Positions 9,220 through 17,813 of a DNA stretch of 64,000 bases are shown here, piece after piece. Every line of letters starts with the position of its first letter. The stretch's first letter is position 1. Source of the stretch: Sediminispirochaeta smaragdinae DSM 11293 (GTDB lineage: Bacteria > Spirochaetota > Spirochaetia > DSM-16054 > Sediminispirochaetaceae); assembly GCF_000143985.1 (NCBI RefSeq), contig NC_014364.1:2852001-2916000 (forward strand), given 5' to 3'. The position numbers and the translations under genes were made by a program. The notes below the pieces were generated by a model. It was given only the letters and a program-made list of their open reading frames with translations, searched no databases and was not told where the DNA came from.

Positions 9220-10227
9220 TTAGTTAACCCTCTTGTGCAGCGTACCCGCCTTCATAGCTTCGAAATCGGCCATAACCTCATCCTTAAGCTCGGCAGGCAC
9301 CACTTTTGACCAGGTTCCAGGATATTCGACACCGTCGGCGATCCCCCATACCTTGGACATTCCCTTCCAATTTCCTTCTTTGAGCATTTTGCCCTGCATC
9401 AGGATCATATCGGGAACACTCTGAACCATGGAGGTAAGAACGATATCAGGAGCAAGACTGTTGAAATCACCGGACCATCCGATCACATAGGCCCCCCGCT
9501 CTTTGGCCGCCTGAATGGCACCGACGTCACAAGCATCACCGATGGCAACAATAACATCAACACCATTGGCAATCTGCGCAAGAGCTGCTTCTTTACCCTT
9601 GTTGACGTCGGTCCAGCTACCGGTATACGCAACGGTGAAACTTGCCTTGGGATTAACTTCCGCAATGGTTTCTCTCAGCATGTCGATTTCGGCCAGGGTG
9701 GTAGGAATTTCCATGGCACCGATGAAACCGATCTTGTTGGTCTTTGTAAACTTTGCGGAAAGCTTTCCAGCCAGATAAGATAACTCGCCGAGACCAAAGA
9801 CGCCGGATCCGACGTTATCGGCCTGAACTTCACCACCAACCTGATAGAATTTTACATCGGGGAACTCGGGGGCCACTTCCATGATTGAATCACCGAATTC
9901 AAAACCGTGGCCAATCACCAGATCATATCCCCTCTGTGCATAATTCCGAAGGATAGACTTCTGCTGAGACTGGGGAACCATCTCGGTATATGCAATTTCA
10001 AAACCGAGTTCGTCCCGCAGCCGCGTTAATCCCTCGTATGCAGACGTATTCCAACCACCGTCGTTGATGGGACCGGACATCAACATTGCAACTTTGACCT
10101 GAGCAGGCGCATCAGACGAAGTCGTATCGGCGGCTGGGGCCGCATCCTGCTGCCCGCCGGCAAACAGAACACCGGTGCACAGCACTGCGATGACCATCAT
10201 CGCAATAAGAATCTTGTTTCTCTTCAT
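9220..10227 (-). CDS. BMP-family (Med/PnrA-like) nucleoside-binding protein
   Basis: 335 residues. A signal peptide (about residues 1-23) ends V-L-F-A-G-G-Q-Q with no lipobox Cys, so it looks soluble or anchored by its uncleaved helix. The mature part has the BMP pattern: V-A-M-L-M-S-G-P-I-N-D-G-G-W-N, then G-H-G-F-E-F-G-D and V-I-A-I-G-D-A-C-D-V-G-A. PnrA-type proteins of this family bind purine nucleosides, which fits the nearby cytidine deaminase. It is first in the operon. Confidence 0.9.
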   Translation of the reverse strand: MKRNKILIAMMVIAVLCTGVLFAGGQQDAAPAADTTSSDAPAQVKVAMLMSGPINDGGWNTSAYEGLTRLRDELGFEIAYTEMVPQSQQKSILRNYAQRGYDLVIGHGFEFGDSIMEVAPEFPDVKFYQVGGEVQADNVGSGVFGLGELSYLAGKLSAKFTKTNKIGFIGAMEIPTTLAEIDMLRETIAEVNPKASFTVAYTGSWTDVNKGKEAALAQIANGVDVIVAIGDACDVGAIQAAKERGAYVIGWSGDFNSLAPDIVLTSMVQSVPDMILMQGKMLKEGNWKGMSKVWGIADGVEYPGTWSKVVPAELKDEVMADFEAMKAGTLHKRVN

Positions 10228-10330
10228 ACCCTTTTTCTCCTTTTTTTCGGGGCTGGGTCACCCCTATGTATGTATGCAGCAAACCGCTGCCAGGGTACTA
10301 AGCCACGGAACATCATACACCTATATGTAT

Positions 10331-10383
10331 AGATGTATAGATGATCTTGCAAATATTATCCCCTCTTTCTCTCCTGCTGTCAA
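10331..10383 (-). promoter_or_regulatory. Promoter of the nucleoside ABC operon with GATGTATA repeats
   Basis: Read on the minus strand: TTGACA (10378-10383), a 17-nt spacer, GATAAT (10355-10360). Just downstream is a tandem repeat; on the plus strand GATGTATAGATGTATAG starts near 10332. It sits where a repressor would block initiation. The same GATGTATA core forms the palindrome in front of the SDR gene at 18623-18636. Confidence 0.65.
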
Positions 10384-10478
10384 CACGGACTTACTTATTT
10401 TTGAGAACGGTTTCAGATACTATATACAGAAACATACTATTTTATCCACCATAAGGGAAAAATGAATGCCACAAAGAA

Positions 10479-11693
10479 CTATCGGGCGGCGGTCCGACCT
10501 TTTCGCTCTCCCCTTGCCAAAACACTAAGAAAGGGAATCGTCATGATAAAGAGGGCCATAGCGGCAAAGAGAACGGGAAAAGAGAAGAGGGAAAGGGCCG
10601 AGCCGAAAATAAAAATGCCAAAGGCATTTCCGCCATCAATGGCACTTTCTTGAAACGCAAGAGCCGAGGCCCGAAGCCTGGCAGGAACGGAATCGACCAC
10701 CTTGGCGATCAGGAGTGCAAGAGCCCCGGCATACCCGACACCGGAAATAACGGCGGAAAGATAGTAAAGTAGACGGGGCGAAACTTCCATAAAGGCGAGG
10801 GTGGCACAACCGGCGGCAAAAGAGAGAAGAACGGGACCGAGAAGCCGGTCGCGCCCCACCCTGTCGGAGAGGGCTCCAAGCGCCAGGGTCCCCAGGGCCC
10901 CCAGGGATTCCCGTATGGTGAAATAGAAGGCCGGATTACCGATAGAGGGAAAACCAAGCGCATATCCGGTAAGAAAGGTAAGCAAAATCCCACTTGCCAT
11001 GCTCAAGGCAAAAATTCCCAAATAGGTGCTCCGCAGATCCGGAATACGAAAAAGATCGAACAGTTCCCTGACAGAGACGCTTTTTTCCTCATCCGGAGAA
11101 GCGTGGTGTCGTTCTCCGATTTTTTCAGGAAGTGTAAGAATCAAAAGTGTTCCAGCCACCCCGCAAAGAGATGAAGCAATAAAAAACGATGCAAATCCAA
11201 AGTTTTGAATAAGCGTCATGCCTAGTGCAGGAGCAATCATAACCGACAAGGTAACAGCCGTTCGATACATTCCGATGCTTGTTCCCCTAAGCTCATCGGG
11301 AGTGTGGTCGGCAACGTAACTGGTTGCAGCGGAGAGAAACGTGGCCATCCCTATTGCCTGATAGACGCGAAACAGGGCCATGACCACAAGGTTGGGGCTG
11401 AGCCAGATACCGATAGGCGCCGTGGAAAAGACAAGGGCACCGATGAGAAGCGAGAGCTTCCGGCCTCGACTGTCGGCAAGGGATCCAAGAAGAAACCGAA
11501 AGAGTACGGAAAAGAGGGTAAAAATCGCCGCCTGTACTCCAATGGCGAAATCCCCACCGCCTGCATGTTTGACATAGAGGGGAATAAGCGTAAAGCTGGT
11601 CATAACCGTCGAAAGCTCGAGGAAACCGGCAAGATATACGGTACTCAGCTCTTTTCCAAATATTTCTCTTCTATGTAAGAAGATACTATTCAT
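10479..11693 (-). CDS. MFS transporter, drug/metabolite exporter type
   Basis: 404 residues with about 12 membrane helices. The MFS motif A equivalent is seen in the loop after helix 2 (G-S-L-A-D-S-R-G-R-K) and again in the second half (G-A-L-S-D-R-V-G-R-D). It resembles MFS_1/YfcJ-type efflux proteins. The ATG at 11693 has GGGAAG upstream and overlaps the amidohydrolase stop by 8 bp; 11 extra in-frame codons upstream lack a ribosome site. As last gene of the LacI-led operon it probably moves the substrate or product of the amidohydrolase and reductase; direction is unknown. Confidence 0.85.
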   Translation of the reverse strand: MNSIFLHRREIFGKELSTVYLAGFLELSTVMTSFTLIPLYVKHAGGGDFAIGVQAAIFTLFSVLFRFLLGSLADSRGRKLSLLIGALVFSTAPIGIWLSPNLVVMALFRVYQAIGMATFLSAATSYVADHTPDELRGTSIGMYRTAVTLSVMIAPALGMTLIQNFGFASFFIASSLCGVAGTLLILTLPEKIGERHHASPDEEKSVSVRELFDLFRIPDLRSTYLGIFALSMASGILLTFLTGYALGFPSIGNPAFYFTIRESLGALGTLALGALSDRVGRDRLLGPVLLSFAAGCATLAFMEVSPRLLYYLSAVISGVGYAGALALLIAKVVDSVPARLRASALAFQESAIDGGNAFGIFIFGSALSLFSFPVLFAAMALFIMTIPFLSVLARGERKGRTAAR

Positions 11694-13092
11694 CGCATCT
11701 TCCCATTCGTCGTCCCCACTGAACATTACCGAGGCCCGACCGACGTATCAGCGAGCTTGCAACACGTTGAGTCTCCCTCCGTATCAAAGCCTCATCGGCA
11801 GTTACAAGTATTCCATTCTCGAGCAGGGGGCGGCCGGCAACCACCGTCGTTTCAATATTTGCCTGTGTCGAGGAATAGACCAGTGATGAAATCGGATCAT
11901 GCACCGGAATCGACCGAACATGTTCGGGATTGTAGATGAAAAAATCGGCCTTTTTTCCGATCTCCAAACTTCCTATCTCCTTCTCCCGCAAGAGGGCTCT
12001 GGCCCCTCCGAGGGTAGCCATTTCAAGGACCTCCGCAGCACTGACTAGCGAGGCATCCTTTGAAACAAGCTTGTGAAGAAGGGCCGTCGTCTTCAAAAGC
12101 TCAAGGGTATCCTGGCTATCGTTGCTCGCAGCCCCATCGGGGCCGAGACTGACGGGAATTCCTTCCCTCAAAAATCTCGGTACCGGTGCGGTGCCGGAGG
12201 CAAGGATCATATTGGAGACGGGACAGTGGCAGACACTGACGCCGTATCGCTTGAAGCGTTCGATATCCCTTTCAGTCACATAGACACTATGAACCGCCAC
12301 AAAATCGGGACCCAGCATGCCGGTTTCTTCCAGAAGGTCGATCGAACCGATTCCGTAGTTGGCATGAGCATACTGATCGTCATCTTCGGTCTCTACCAGA
12401 TGCATGGTGATGGGAATTTTCCACTTATCGGCAAGTTCCCGGGTAAGCTGGTAGCCACGGCGACTCAGATCCCAGATAATTCCCGGGGCAACAGAGATGC
12501 TTATGGAGGGATGATGCTCATATCTGCAGCAGAGATCGTCGCTGTCGCGGATAAACTCATCCTCACTTTCGATCCATTCGCAGGCTATCTCGGGGGAAAA
12601 GCCGGAAACATCGGTATGACTCTTACTCAATACCCCCCGAATACCAAGATCCTCGTAGGCATCAAGAACCGGCTGGTCGAGTCCCGGCACGGCATGGCAA
12701 TACTGAAAATCCGTTACCGTTGTGGTCCCTGTCCTGAGGGCCTCTGTGAGCCCGGTCATCGCACCCCAATACATGCATTCCGGATCGTAGTTATGCAGCG
12801 CAACCCTCACCGAGCTGTTGAGCCACTCAAAGAGGGACTTATCCCGTCCCAGTCCCTTGAGGAGGGTTTGAAAGAGATGGGTGTGCGTGGTGATAAAACC
12901 GGGAAAGAGGAACCTACCTGAGGCATCGATTCGTTTCTTCGCCAGATAGCGGCCGGCAAGCTCCTCATCGGGACCAAGATCGATAATGGTGTCTTTGGCA
13001 ACGGCAAGAGAACCATTTCCTATTATTCGCCGCTCGGGATCCATGGTGACCACATAATCGGCATGCTCGACAAGAAGATCAATCTCCCTCAT
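11686..13092 (-). CDS. Amidohydrolase, TRZ/ATZ family (guanine/8-oxoguanine deaminase-like)
   Basis: 468 residues. The metal ligands of subtype III amidohydrolases are visible: H-T-H (70-72), His in I-T-M-H-L-V-E-T-E, His in V-A-V-H-S-V, and Asp in L-G-P-D-G-A-A-S-N-D. The family hydrolyses exocyclic amines or halides of purine-, pterin- or triazine-like rings. The L-V-E-T-E-D-D-D substrate loop recalls 8-oxoguanine deaminase and AtzB-type enzymes, but specificity is inference. It lies between a RibD_C reductase and an MFS transporter. Confidence 0.85.
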   Translation of the reverse strand: MREIDLLVEHADYVVTMDPERRIIGNGSLAVAKDTIIDLGPDEELAGRYLAKKRIDASGRFLFPGFITTHTHLFQTLLKGLGRDKSLFEWLNSSVRVALHNYDPECMYWGAMTGLTEALRTGTTTVTDFQYCHAVPGLDQPVLDAYEDLGIRGVLSKSHTDVSGFSPEIACEWIESEDEFIRDSDDLCCRYEHHPSISISVAPGIIWDLSRRGYQLTRELADKWKIPITMHLVETEDDDQYAHANYGIGSIDLLEETGMLGPDFVAVHSVYVTERDIERFKRYGVSVCHCPVSNMILASGTAPVPRFLREGIPVSLGPDGAASNDSQDTLELLKTTALLHKLVSKDASLVSAAEVLEMATLGGARALLREKEIGSLEIGKKADFFIYNPEHVRSIPVHDPISSLVYSSTQANIETTVVAGRPLLENGILVTADEALIRRETQRVASSLIRRSGLGNVQWGRRMGRCDE

Positions 13093-13115
13093 TGTTTCCT
13101 CCTCTCCAAATAGGC

Positions 13116-14135
13116 TTAGTACTTGTAGCTGTTCAGATCCACTTCCCTATTCACGCCGTAAGAAAGTCTCTGTCGGGTATACATGAAAGAGGGCCCATGC
13201 GTGGCCAGGGTAAGGAGCCTTGAATGAGGGTGGGCCTCGCAACCGAAGGGTGAGCCGCTGTTCGGGGTTATCGGCCCACCGGCAAATACCATTGAATAGT
13301 TGATGAAAAATTCATCGAGCATTGCCTGCCGCATCAAAGCCGAGGTGTAACTGGGGGATTCAATCAATAATCGATGGAATCCGGCAAGTCGAAGCAGCTT
13401 CAATAGGGCGGAGGCGTCAGGCCGTACCCCTTCTCCGGTAATAAAAAGCGGAACCTCATCGGCAGAAAGAGAGGCAAGGAGCCTGGCAGCCTCCGCTCCC
13501 GCCTCCTTATCGACAGAAACAGCATTAAAGAAGGGGCCTATCTCCCGAAGCTTTCTCGGAAAACAGGAAGCAAGATAGGAGGCACCGGCAGGACCGGTGG
13601 CAATGGCTATGGGAAAACCCTCTTCCGGATCAATGTTGAAAATCAAATGACGAAGAGGAATATCGGTGGCATCGAAGGAAACAACGATATTCATGGGATG
13701 AATCGGTTTTCCCAGCAGGTTTACCCGCTCCTTCGCAAGCTCGGGATCAAAAATGTGGCTGGTGTTGTTGGCTTCCGTCTGAAGGGTTCGGGCACCGAGG
13801 ATAACAGCGTCACTATAGGCCCGTAAGGCATTCAGTATCCAGAAATCGGCAAGAGCCCCGTTTGGATCGAAAAAATTGTTTTTGGCAATAACCGGTCCTG
13901 CCGGCATATCGGCAAAGGCCATCTTCCCATCGGAAGAGAGAACGATAGAACTCATAACATAAGGTCGATCCGCCGGTGCGGGGGGAAAAAGCAGTTCATC
14001 GTACACGGCTTTTACCTTCGGCAGGGCCGCGTCCGACGAAGATGCGGCTATAGTCTTTAGCCTCTCGTCATCCCGATAGCAAAGATTAAGTCTGACTTGG
14101 TCCGTCGGGAAATCAAACGTAACCAACTTCTCCAT
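13116..14135 (-). CDS. RibD C-terminal-domain (dihydrofolate-reductase-like) reductase
   Basis: 339 residues. The central part (Y-V-M-S-S-I-V-L-S-S-D-G-K, then A-V-I-L-G-A-R-T-L) is the DHFR-like RibD_C fold that reduces pyrimidinone or pterin-type carbonyls with NAD(P)H. There is no deaminase domain, so it is not the classical bifunctional RibD. It is larger than stand-alone RibD_C proteins (about 200-230 residues), having about 50 extra residues at the N-terminus and a C-terminal extension. It sits 23 bp before the amidohydrolase gene, so the two may act on one heterocyclic compound. Confidence 0.75.
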   Translation of the reverse strand: MEKLVTFDFPTDQVRLNLCYRDDERLKTIAASSSDAALPKVKAVYDELLFPPAPADRPYVMSSIVLSSDGKMAFADMPAGPVIAKNNFFDPNGALADFWILNALRAYSDAVILGARTLQTEANNTSHIFDPELAKERVNLLGKPIHPMNIVVSFDATDIPLRHLIFNIDPEEGFPIAIATGPAGASYLASCFPRKLREIGPFFNAVSVDKEAGAEAARLLASLSADEVPLFITGEGVRPDASALLKLLRLAGFHRLLIESPSYTSALMRQAMLDEFFINYSMVFAGGPITPNSGSPFGCEAHPHSRLLTLATHGPSFMYTRQRLSYGVNREVDLNSYKY

Positions 14136-14182
14136 AAAGCCTTTCGCCTCCTTTTACGCTCCCCCAGCAGGGGTACAGGGTT

Positions 14183-15223
14183 CTATATGCTATGCAACTC
14201 GGTTGTAGAATTGCGCTGGATCAACTCCAGAGGAATGACTTTTCGAATAATTCGCCTATCCTTCAGGCGAAGGCGGCGAAGAACGGCTCTGGCCGCAAGC
14301 CGACCAAGCCGGTAGTTGGGATATTTTAGGGTCGTCAACGAAGGATAGATAAAGGGGCTACTTGGTGCATTATCAAAACCGGTTACCGATAGCTCTTCGG
14401 GAATTCGTATTCCAAGCTCGCGGGCCCCTGCCATCGCTCCGAGTGCGATGAGATCGGTAGAGCAGATGATTGCCGAGGGACGATGAGTTCTTTTCACCAG
14501 CCTCAGCATGGCCTCATAGCCGCCGTGAATGGACCAGTCGCAAAAGGTATTGTACTCGGGATGCCAGGGAAGTCTCAGATGATCCAAAGCGTCTTTAAAA
14601 TAGTCGAAGCGCAACATGGCGGAACTGTTCCCGAAGGCGCCTCCTATATGTCCGATCTCCTTATGGCCCAAAGCAGCAAGATGTTCCGCCAAGAGGCGCA
14701 TTCCGTGCCGCTCATCGCTTACAAAGGTGTCGACCTTAGTGGGGGTTTCCGGACGGGAGATCAATGCAACCGGCATTTTTTCCGCAAGCGCATCGAAATC
14801 AAGTTCTCTTCCTGCAGAAGCAAGGAAAATGGCTCCCTCCACCATTTTATGGGGCAAGAGCTCATAAAAGGTCTGTTCCCTGGTAAAGTCCTCGTTTGAA
14901 TCAAAAACGATGGCGTCATAACATCCTTCATCCAGGACCTCGATGATGCCCCGCATCGCCTCGTTCATTAACGGGTTGAGAATTGTCGGAACAACAATGG
15001 CAATAGAACCAACCTTACGGCTTCCCAGGGCCCTGGCAACCGGATTTGGAACGTATCGTAGTTCCTCTATTGCACGGTTAACCCTCAGACGTTTATCCTC
15101 GGTTACGCTTTCAGGGTTATTCAGAACCCTGCTTACTGTAGAAATTGAAACCCCAGCCAATTTGGCAACGGTTTTGATTGTGACGGTTCCCCTTTGTTCA
15201 CTGCCATCCTGTATGACGTCCAC
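14183..15223 (-). CDS. LacI-family transcriptional regulator
   Basis: 346 residues. The N-terminal helix-turn-helix T-I-K-T-V-A-K-L-A-G-V-S-I-S-T-V-S-R-V-L-N is textbook LacI/PurR, followed by the hinge helix (N-P-V-A-R-A-L-G) and a periplasmic-binding-protein-like sensor domain. The start is GTG at 15223 with AGGAG 7 nt upstream. It is first in its operon and directly behind a strong promoter with nested palindromes, so it is probably autoregulated and controls the reductase, amidohydrolase and MFS genes below. Confidence 0.93.
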   Translation of the reverse strand: MDVIQDGSEQRGTVTIKTVAKLAGVSISTVSRVLNNPESVTEDKRLRVNRAIEELRYVPNPVARALGSRKVGSIAIVVPTILNPLMNEAMRGIIEVLDEGCYDAIVFDSNEDFTREQTFYELLPHKMVEGAIFLASAGRELDFDALAEKMPVALISRPETPTKVDTFVSDERHGMRLLAEHLAALGHKEIGHIGGAFGNSSAMLRFDYFKDALDHLRLPWHPEYNTFCDWSIHGGYEAMLRLVKRTHRPSAIICSTDLIALGAMAGARELGIRIPEELSVTGFDNAPSSPFIYPSLTTLKYPNYRLGRLAARAVLRRLRLKDRRIIRKVIPLELIQRNSTTELHSI

Positions 15224-15230
15224 GAACTTT

Positions 15231-15297
15231 CTCCTTTGAAAACGTTTTTGAAAATGGTTTCAAAGGAGATTGTATCTACAACCGCCCCATCTGTCAA
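15231..15297 (-). promoter_or_regulatory. Promoter and nested LacI-type operator
   Basis: On the minus strand: TTGACA (15292-15297), 17-nt spacer, TACAAT (15269-15274). Immediately downstream, from 15268 to 15231, is a 38-bp element with perfect 11-bp arms CTCCTTTGAAA and TTTCAAAGGAG. Inside it lie AAAACGTTTT (15239-15248) and TTTGAAA-N4-TTTCAAA (15247-15264), both LacI/cre-like. The distal arm contains the AGGAG ribosome site of the lacI gene, so bound repressor or an mRNA hairpin could affect transcription and translation. Confidence 0.8.
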
Positions 15298-15320
15298 TTT
15301 TTATACGATTTCATATAGGA

Positions 15321-15668
15321 TCAAGCATCGCCCTCCGGGGGAACAATGCAGATAAAAGAAACATCACTCCCCTGATCCGCACGAAACTGGTGTTCGAGCC
15401 CGGGCGAAACATACGCGATGCTTCCCTTTTTTATCGGATATTCATGTTCACCAAGCAGCAGTGTTCCCTTGCCCGAGGTGATATAGTTTATATGGAGCCA
15501 GCCATGGCTATGGCGAGGAGTAAAACCACCCGCTTTCAGGTGGAACTGCCGCATCACATAATCATCCCACCCTTCTTTAGGTCCGATAAGTACCTGCTTT
15601 CTCACACCCTTTAACTGATCTCCGGAAAGTTCAACCACGGGGACATCATCTTCATGCGATATAAACAT
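15321..15668 (-). CDS. Small cupin-domain protein
   Basis: 115 residues, a single double-stranded beta-helix. The cupin metal motif 1 (P-R-H-S-H-G-W-L-H-I-N-Y) and motif 2 (Y-V-S-P-G-L-E-H-Q-F) are visible. Such proteins are ligand sensors, isomerases or dioxygenases; none can be chosen here. The ATG at 15668 has AGGAG 7 nt upstream; upstream in-frame codons overlap the thioesterase gene and look non-coding. The lacI promoter lies in the 97 bp that follow it. Confidence 0.8.
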   Translation of the reverse strand: MFISHEDDVPVVELSGDQLKGVRKQVLIGPKEGWDDYVMRQFHLKAGGFTPRHSHGWLHINYITSGKGTLLLGEHEYPIKKGSIAYVSPGLEHQFRADQGSDVSFICIVPPEGDA

Positions 15669-15708
15669 AGACGCTTCTCCTTTGCTATATATTTGCTGTT
15701 TATTTCGA

Positions 15709-16236
15709 TCAGGATTTATTTTGATCGGGCAATGCAATAGATTCGGGATCGTTCACCTCGGAAATAACACGCCAATCAAGTTCATCCTCCAACCCTTCGC
15801 CGGTGATCTGCTCGAGACTCATCTTCAAGTAGCGCCCGGTAGCCTCCACGGCGACAGTTCCGTCTGGAAGAAAGAGTTCACCACTTCCCTCGAAAAGCCT
15901 GCCGCGATCACTGGTAATTCGTCCGACGGCACGAAGTTCGACACCAAGCGGGACAGGCTTGCGAAAGCGTGTGGTAAGGTCAACCGTCACCCCCCACACA
16001 GTACCCCCTGCACCAACGGCAATTGCCCTGCCAATGGTCTCATCGAGGATGGAAGCGGCGATTCCCCCGTGCAGCCGCCCGGGATAGCTCTGATGCTCCT
16101 CCCCCGTGCTAAAGACCGCTACGAGCTCGCCATGCTCAATTGAGTAGAATCTAGCTTTCAGCCCAAAAGGATTCTGCATACCGCAGACAAGACACATCCG
16201 CGAATTTTCCTGTTTTCCTGTTACCTTGTATTCCAT
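15709..16236 (-). CDS. PaaI-like acyl-CoA thioesterase (hotdog fold)
   Basis: 175 residues. The hotdog signature L-H-G-G-I-A-A-S-I-L-D-E-T-I-G with catalytic-type Gly/Asp residues matches 4HBT/PaaI proteins. A short C-x-x-C-G-M-Q-N-P-F-G-L segment at the N-terminus is common in this subfamily. It should hydrolyse acyl-CoA thioesters in the cytoplasm; chain length is unknown. It diverges from the carbonic-anhydrase-like gene with only 37 bp between, so promoters overlap. Confidence 0.85.
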   Translation of the reverse strand: MEYKVTGKQENSRMCLVCGMQNPFGLKARFYSIEHGELVAVFSTGEEHQSYPGRLHGGIAASILDETIGRAIAVGAGGTVWGVTVDLTTRFRKPVPLGVELRAVGRITSDRGRLFEGSGELFLPDGTVAVEATGRYLKMSLEQITGEGLEDELDWRVISEVNDPESIALPDQNKS

Positions 16237-16273
16237 AACGGAGCTATAGTATCATGAAAGCCGGAGGAAACCA

Positions 16274-16792
16274 ATGATTTACGACTATCAAGGCACCTAT
16301 CCGGATACCGGTGCAGGAGCTTTTATTGCGGAGAGTGCAGATATTGCCGGGGCCGTTACCGTGGGAAAAGACGCCTCTATCTGGTTCAATGTCTCGATTC
16401 GTGCAGATCTGGCTGAGATTGCTATTGGCGACAGGAGCAATATACAGGACAATGCCATCGTCCATGTCGACAAGGGGAAACCTGTAGCCATCGGTTCCGG
16501 GGTAACCATCGGACACGGAGCCATCATCCACAGCTGCACCATTGGTGATGACTGTCTCATCGGGATGGGAGCGATCATCATGAATGGCTCGGTCATCGGA
16601 GAAGAGAGCATTGTCGGTGCCGGTGCCCTTATCACGGAACATAAAACATTTCCGGCAAGGAGTCTCATCATTGGTTCTCCGGCGAAGGCGGTTCGAACGC
16701 TTACAGAGGAAGAGATCGAAGCGATTAAAGAAAATTGCAGAGAGTATGTTGCATTGGCGGAAAAGTACCATCGCAAGGAGCGGGAAAATTAA
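16274..16792 (+). CDS. Gamma-carbonic-anhydrase-like left-handed beta-helix protein (YrdA/PaaY type)
   Basis: 172 residues with hexapeptide repeats through residues 20-135 (patterns such as I-G-D-D-C-L-I-G-M-G-A-I). The three zinc His of the family are in place: one in I-V-H-V-D-K, and two in I-G-H-G-A-I-I-H-S-C. Many YrdA-type proteins lack measured carbonic anhydrase activity, so the function is tentative. GGAGG precedes the ATG. Confidence 0.85.
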   Translation: MIYDYQGTYPDTGAGAFIAESADIAGAVTVGKDASIWFNVSIRADLAEIAIGDRSNIQDNAIVHVDKGKPVAIGSGVTIGHGAIIHSCTIGDDCLIGMGAIIMNGSVIGEESIVGAGALITEHKTFPARSLIIGSPAKAVRTLTEEEIEAIKENCREYVALAEKYHRKEREN

Positions 16793-16840
16793 ACCGGGAA
16801 AACAACACTTCGCATGCAGTTTCCCATAGAAACCATACGA

Positions 16841-17716
16841 TCAGGGGTATGGCACCGGCACTCCCCGTAATTCCACCATCTCGTCGGTATGGTAAAAACT
16901 GAAGGAAAGAAGTGCCATAGACATAATAGTATTTGTCGGCCGACGAAATCTGATGTCGGCCATGGTTGGAATTCCAGGTGGGAAAGAAACTCCGGCGGCA
17001 AGAGAACCGCCATCCCCCAGGTCGGCATATTGGTACTCATTGCCCTCCCTGTCTATGATTCGTGCCGAATAAGGATAGAGAACAAGCTTCTGTTCCTCAC
17101 TTTCTCCGTTATTTCCCGTAAAGGTGATGACAAGCCGTTCCGGTCTTTTCTCTACGGCAACAAGGGTAAAGCGGATCCCATTCACCGACGAGGTAAAATC
17201 CTGTTGAACCTCGGGCGCGGCCGCTTTTCCTTGCTGCTGATCAGGCTCTGCCGTGAGGTTCTGATCAGTAGTGACAATCCCAACACGAAACTCAACCCAG
17301 CCACGGTACTCTTTCAAAGTATGGGCATCAACGAGGGAAAAACCAAGGCCGTAGCTCCCCTCCGGAATGGTCGACGGCAGGCTTATCGTCACTACCTCGG
17401 AAAAATTCCATGAAGGATCTGAACTCCTCCTGCTTACCGGCGTAAAAGGAGACGCCCAGATAATCTTTCCATCGGAACTTTGGTAGTAGTATTTCCACTT
17501 AACCTGCCCCTCTCCCCATTTTACCCCGAGATTGTTGACCAGAATATACACGTACATCGTCTGACCGGGAGAAAAAAGCGGCTCAGAAACCCGCTGAAGA
17601 CTTGATGCCGAGCCGGTATGTTCCTTAACGATCCACATCTGATCGACAGATTCGGCAAAGAGAGAGACGTTCCAGAAGAAGGTGAGAAAAACAATTCCCA
17701 GTATCACCTTTTTCAT
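16841..17716 (-). CDS. Secreted protein of unknown function
   Basis: 291 residues. A clear signal peptide (MKKVILGIVFLTFFWNVSLFA, cut after the A-E-S step) precedes a beta-rich mature protein. The two halves look like immunoglobulin-like beta domains: one about residues 40-150, and a second about 165-290, where V-R-L-V-I-T-F-T-G-N-N-G-type strands recall a DUF4352-like fold. No catalytic residues were recognised. It is probably periplasmic. It faces the carbonic-anhydrase-like gene convergently. Confidence 0.65.
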   Translation of the reverse strand: MKKVILGIVFLTFFWNVSLFAESVDQMWIVKEHTGSASSLQRVSEPLFSPGQTMYVYILVNNLGVKWGEGQVKWKYYYQSSDGKIIWASPFTPVSRRSSDPSWNFSEVVTISLPSTIPEGSYGLGFSLVDAHTLKEYRGWVEFRVGIVTTDQNLTAEPDQQQGKAAAPEVQQDFTSSVNGIRFTLVAVEKRPERLVITFTGNNGESEEQKLVLYPYSARIIDREGNEYQYADLGDGGSLAAGVSFPPGIPTMADIRFRRPTNTIMSMALLSFSFYHTDEMVELRGVPVPYP

Positions 17717-17813
17717 ATTTTACTCCCATAATCCTTTGAGTGAGAGTATACACCATCCCCCGGGTTTTTCAAAAATCTTCTGCCGCTTTGCATCCGTTGA
17801 AAGTCAGAACGGA

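Noticed and set aside
10264-10300. Possible extra operator with TATGTATGTATG
   Set aside because: Only a loose simple repeat, no symmetry and downstream of the mapped-looking promoter; not enough to call.
12073-12921. 282-codon plus-strand open frame
   Set aside because: Antisense to the amidohydrolase; no domain, no ribosome site, while the amidohydrolase metal motifs are intact.
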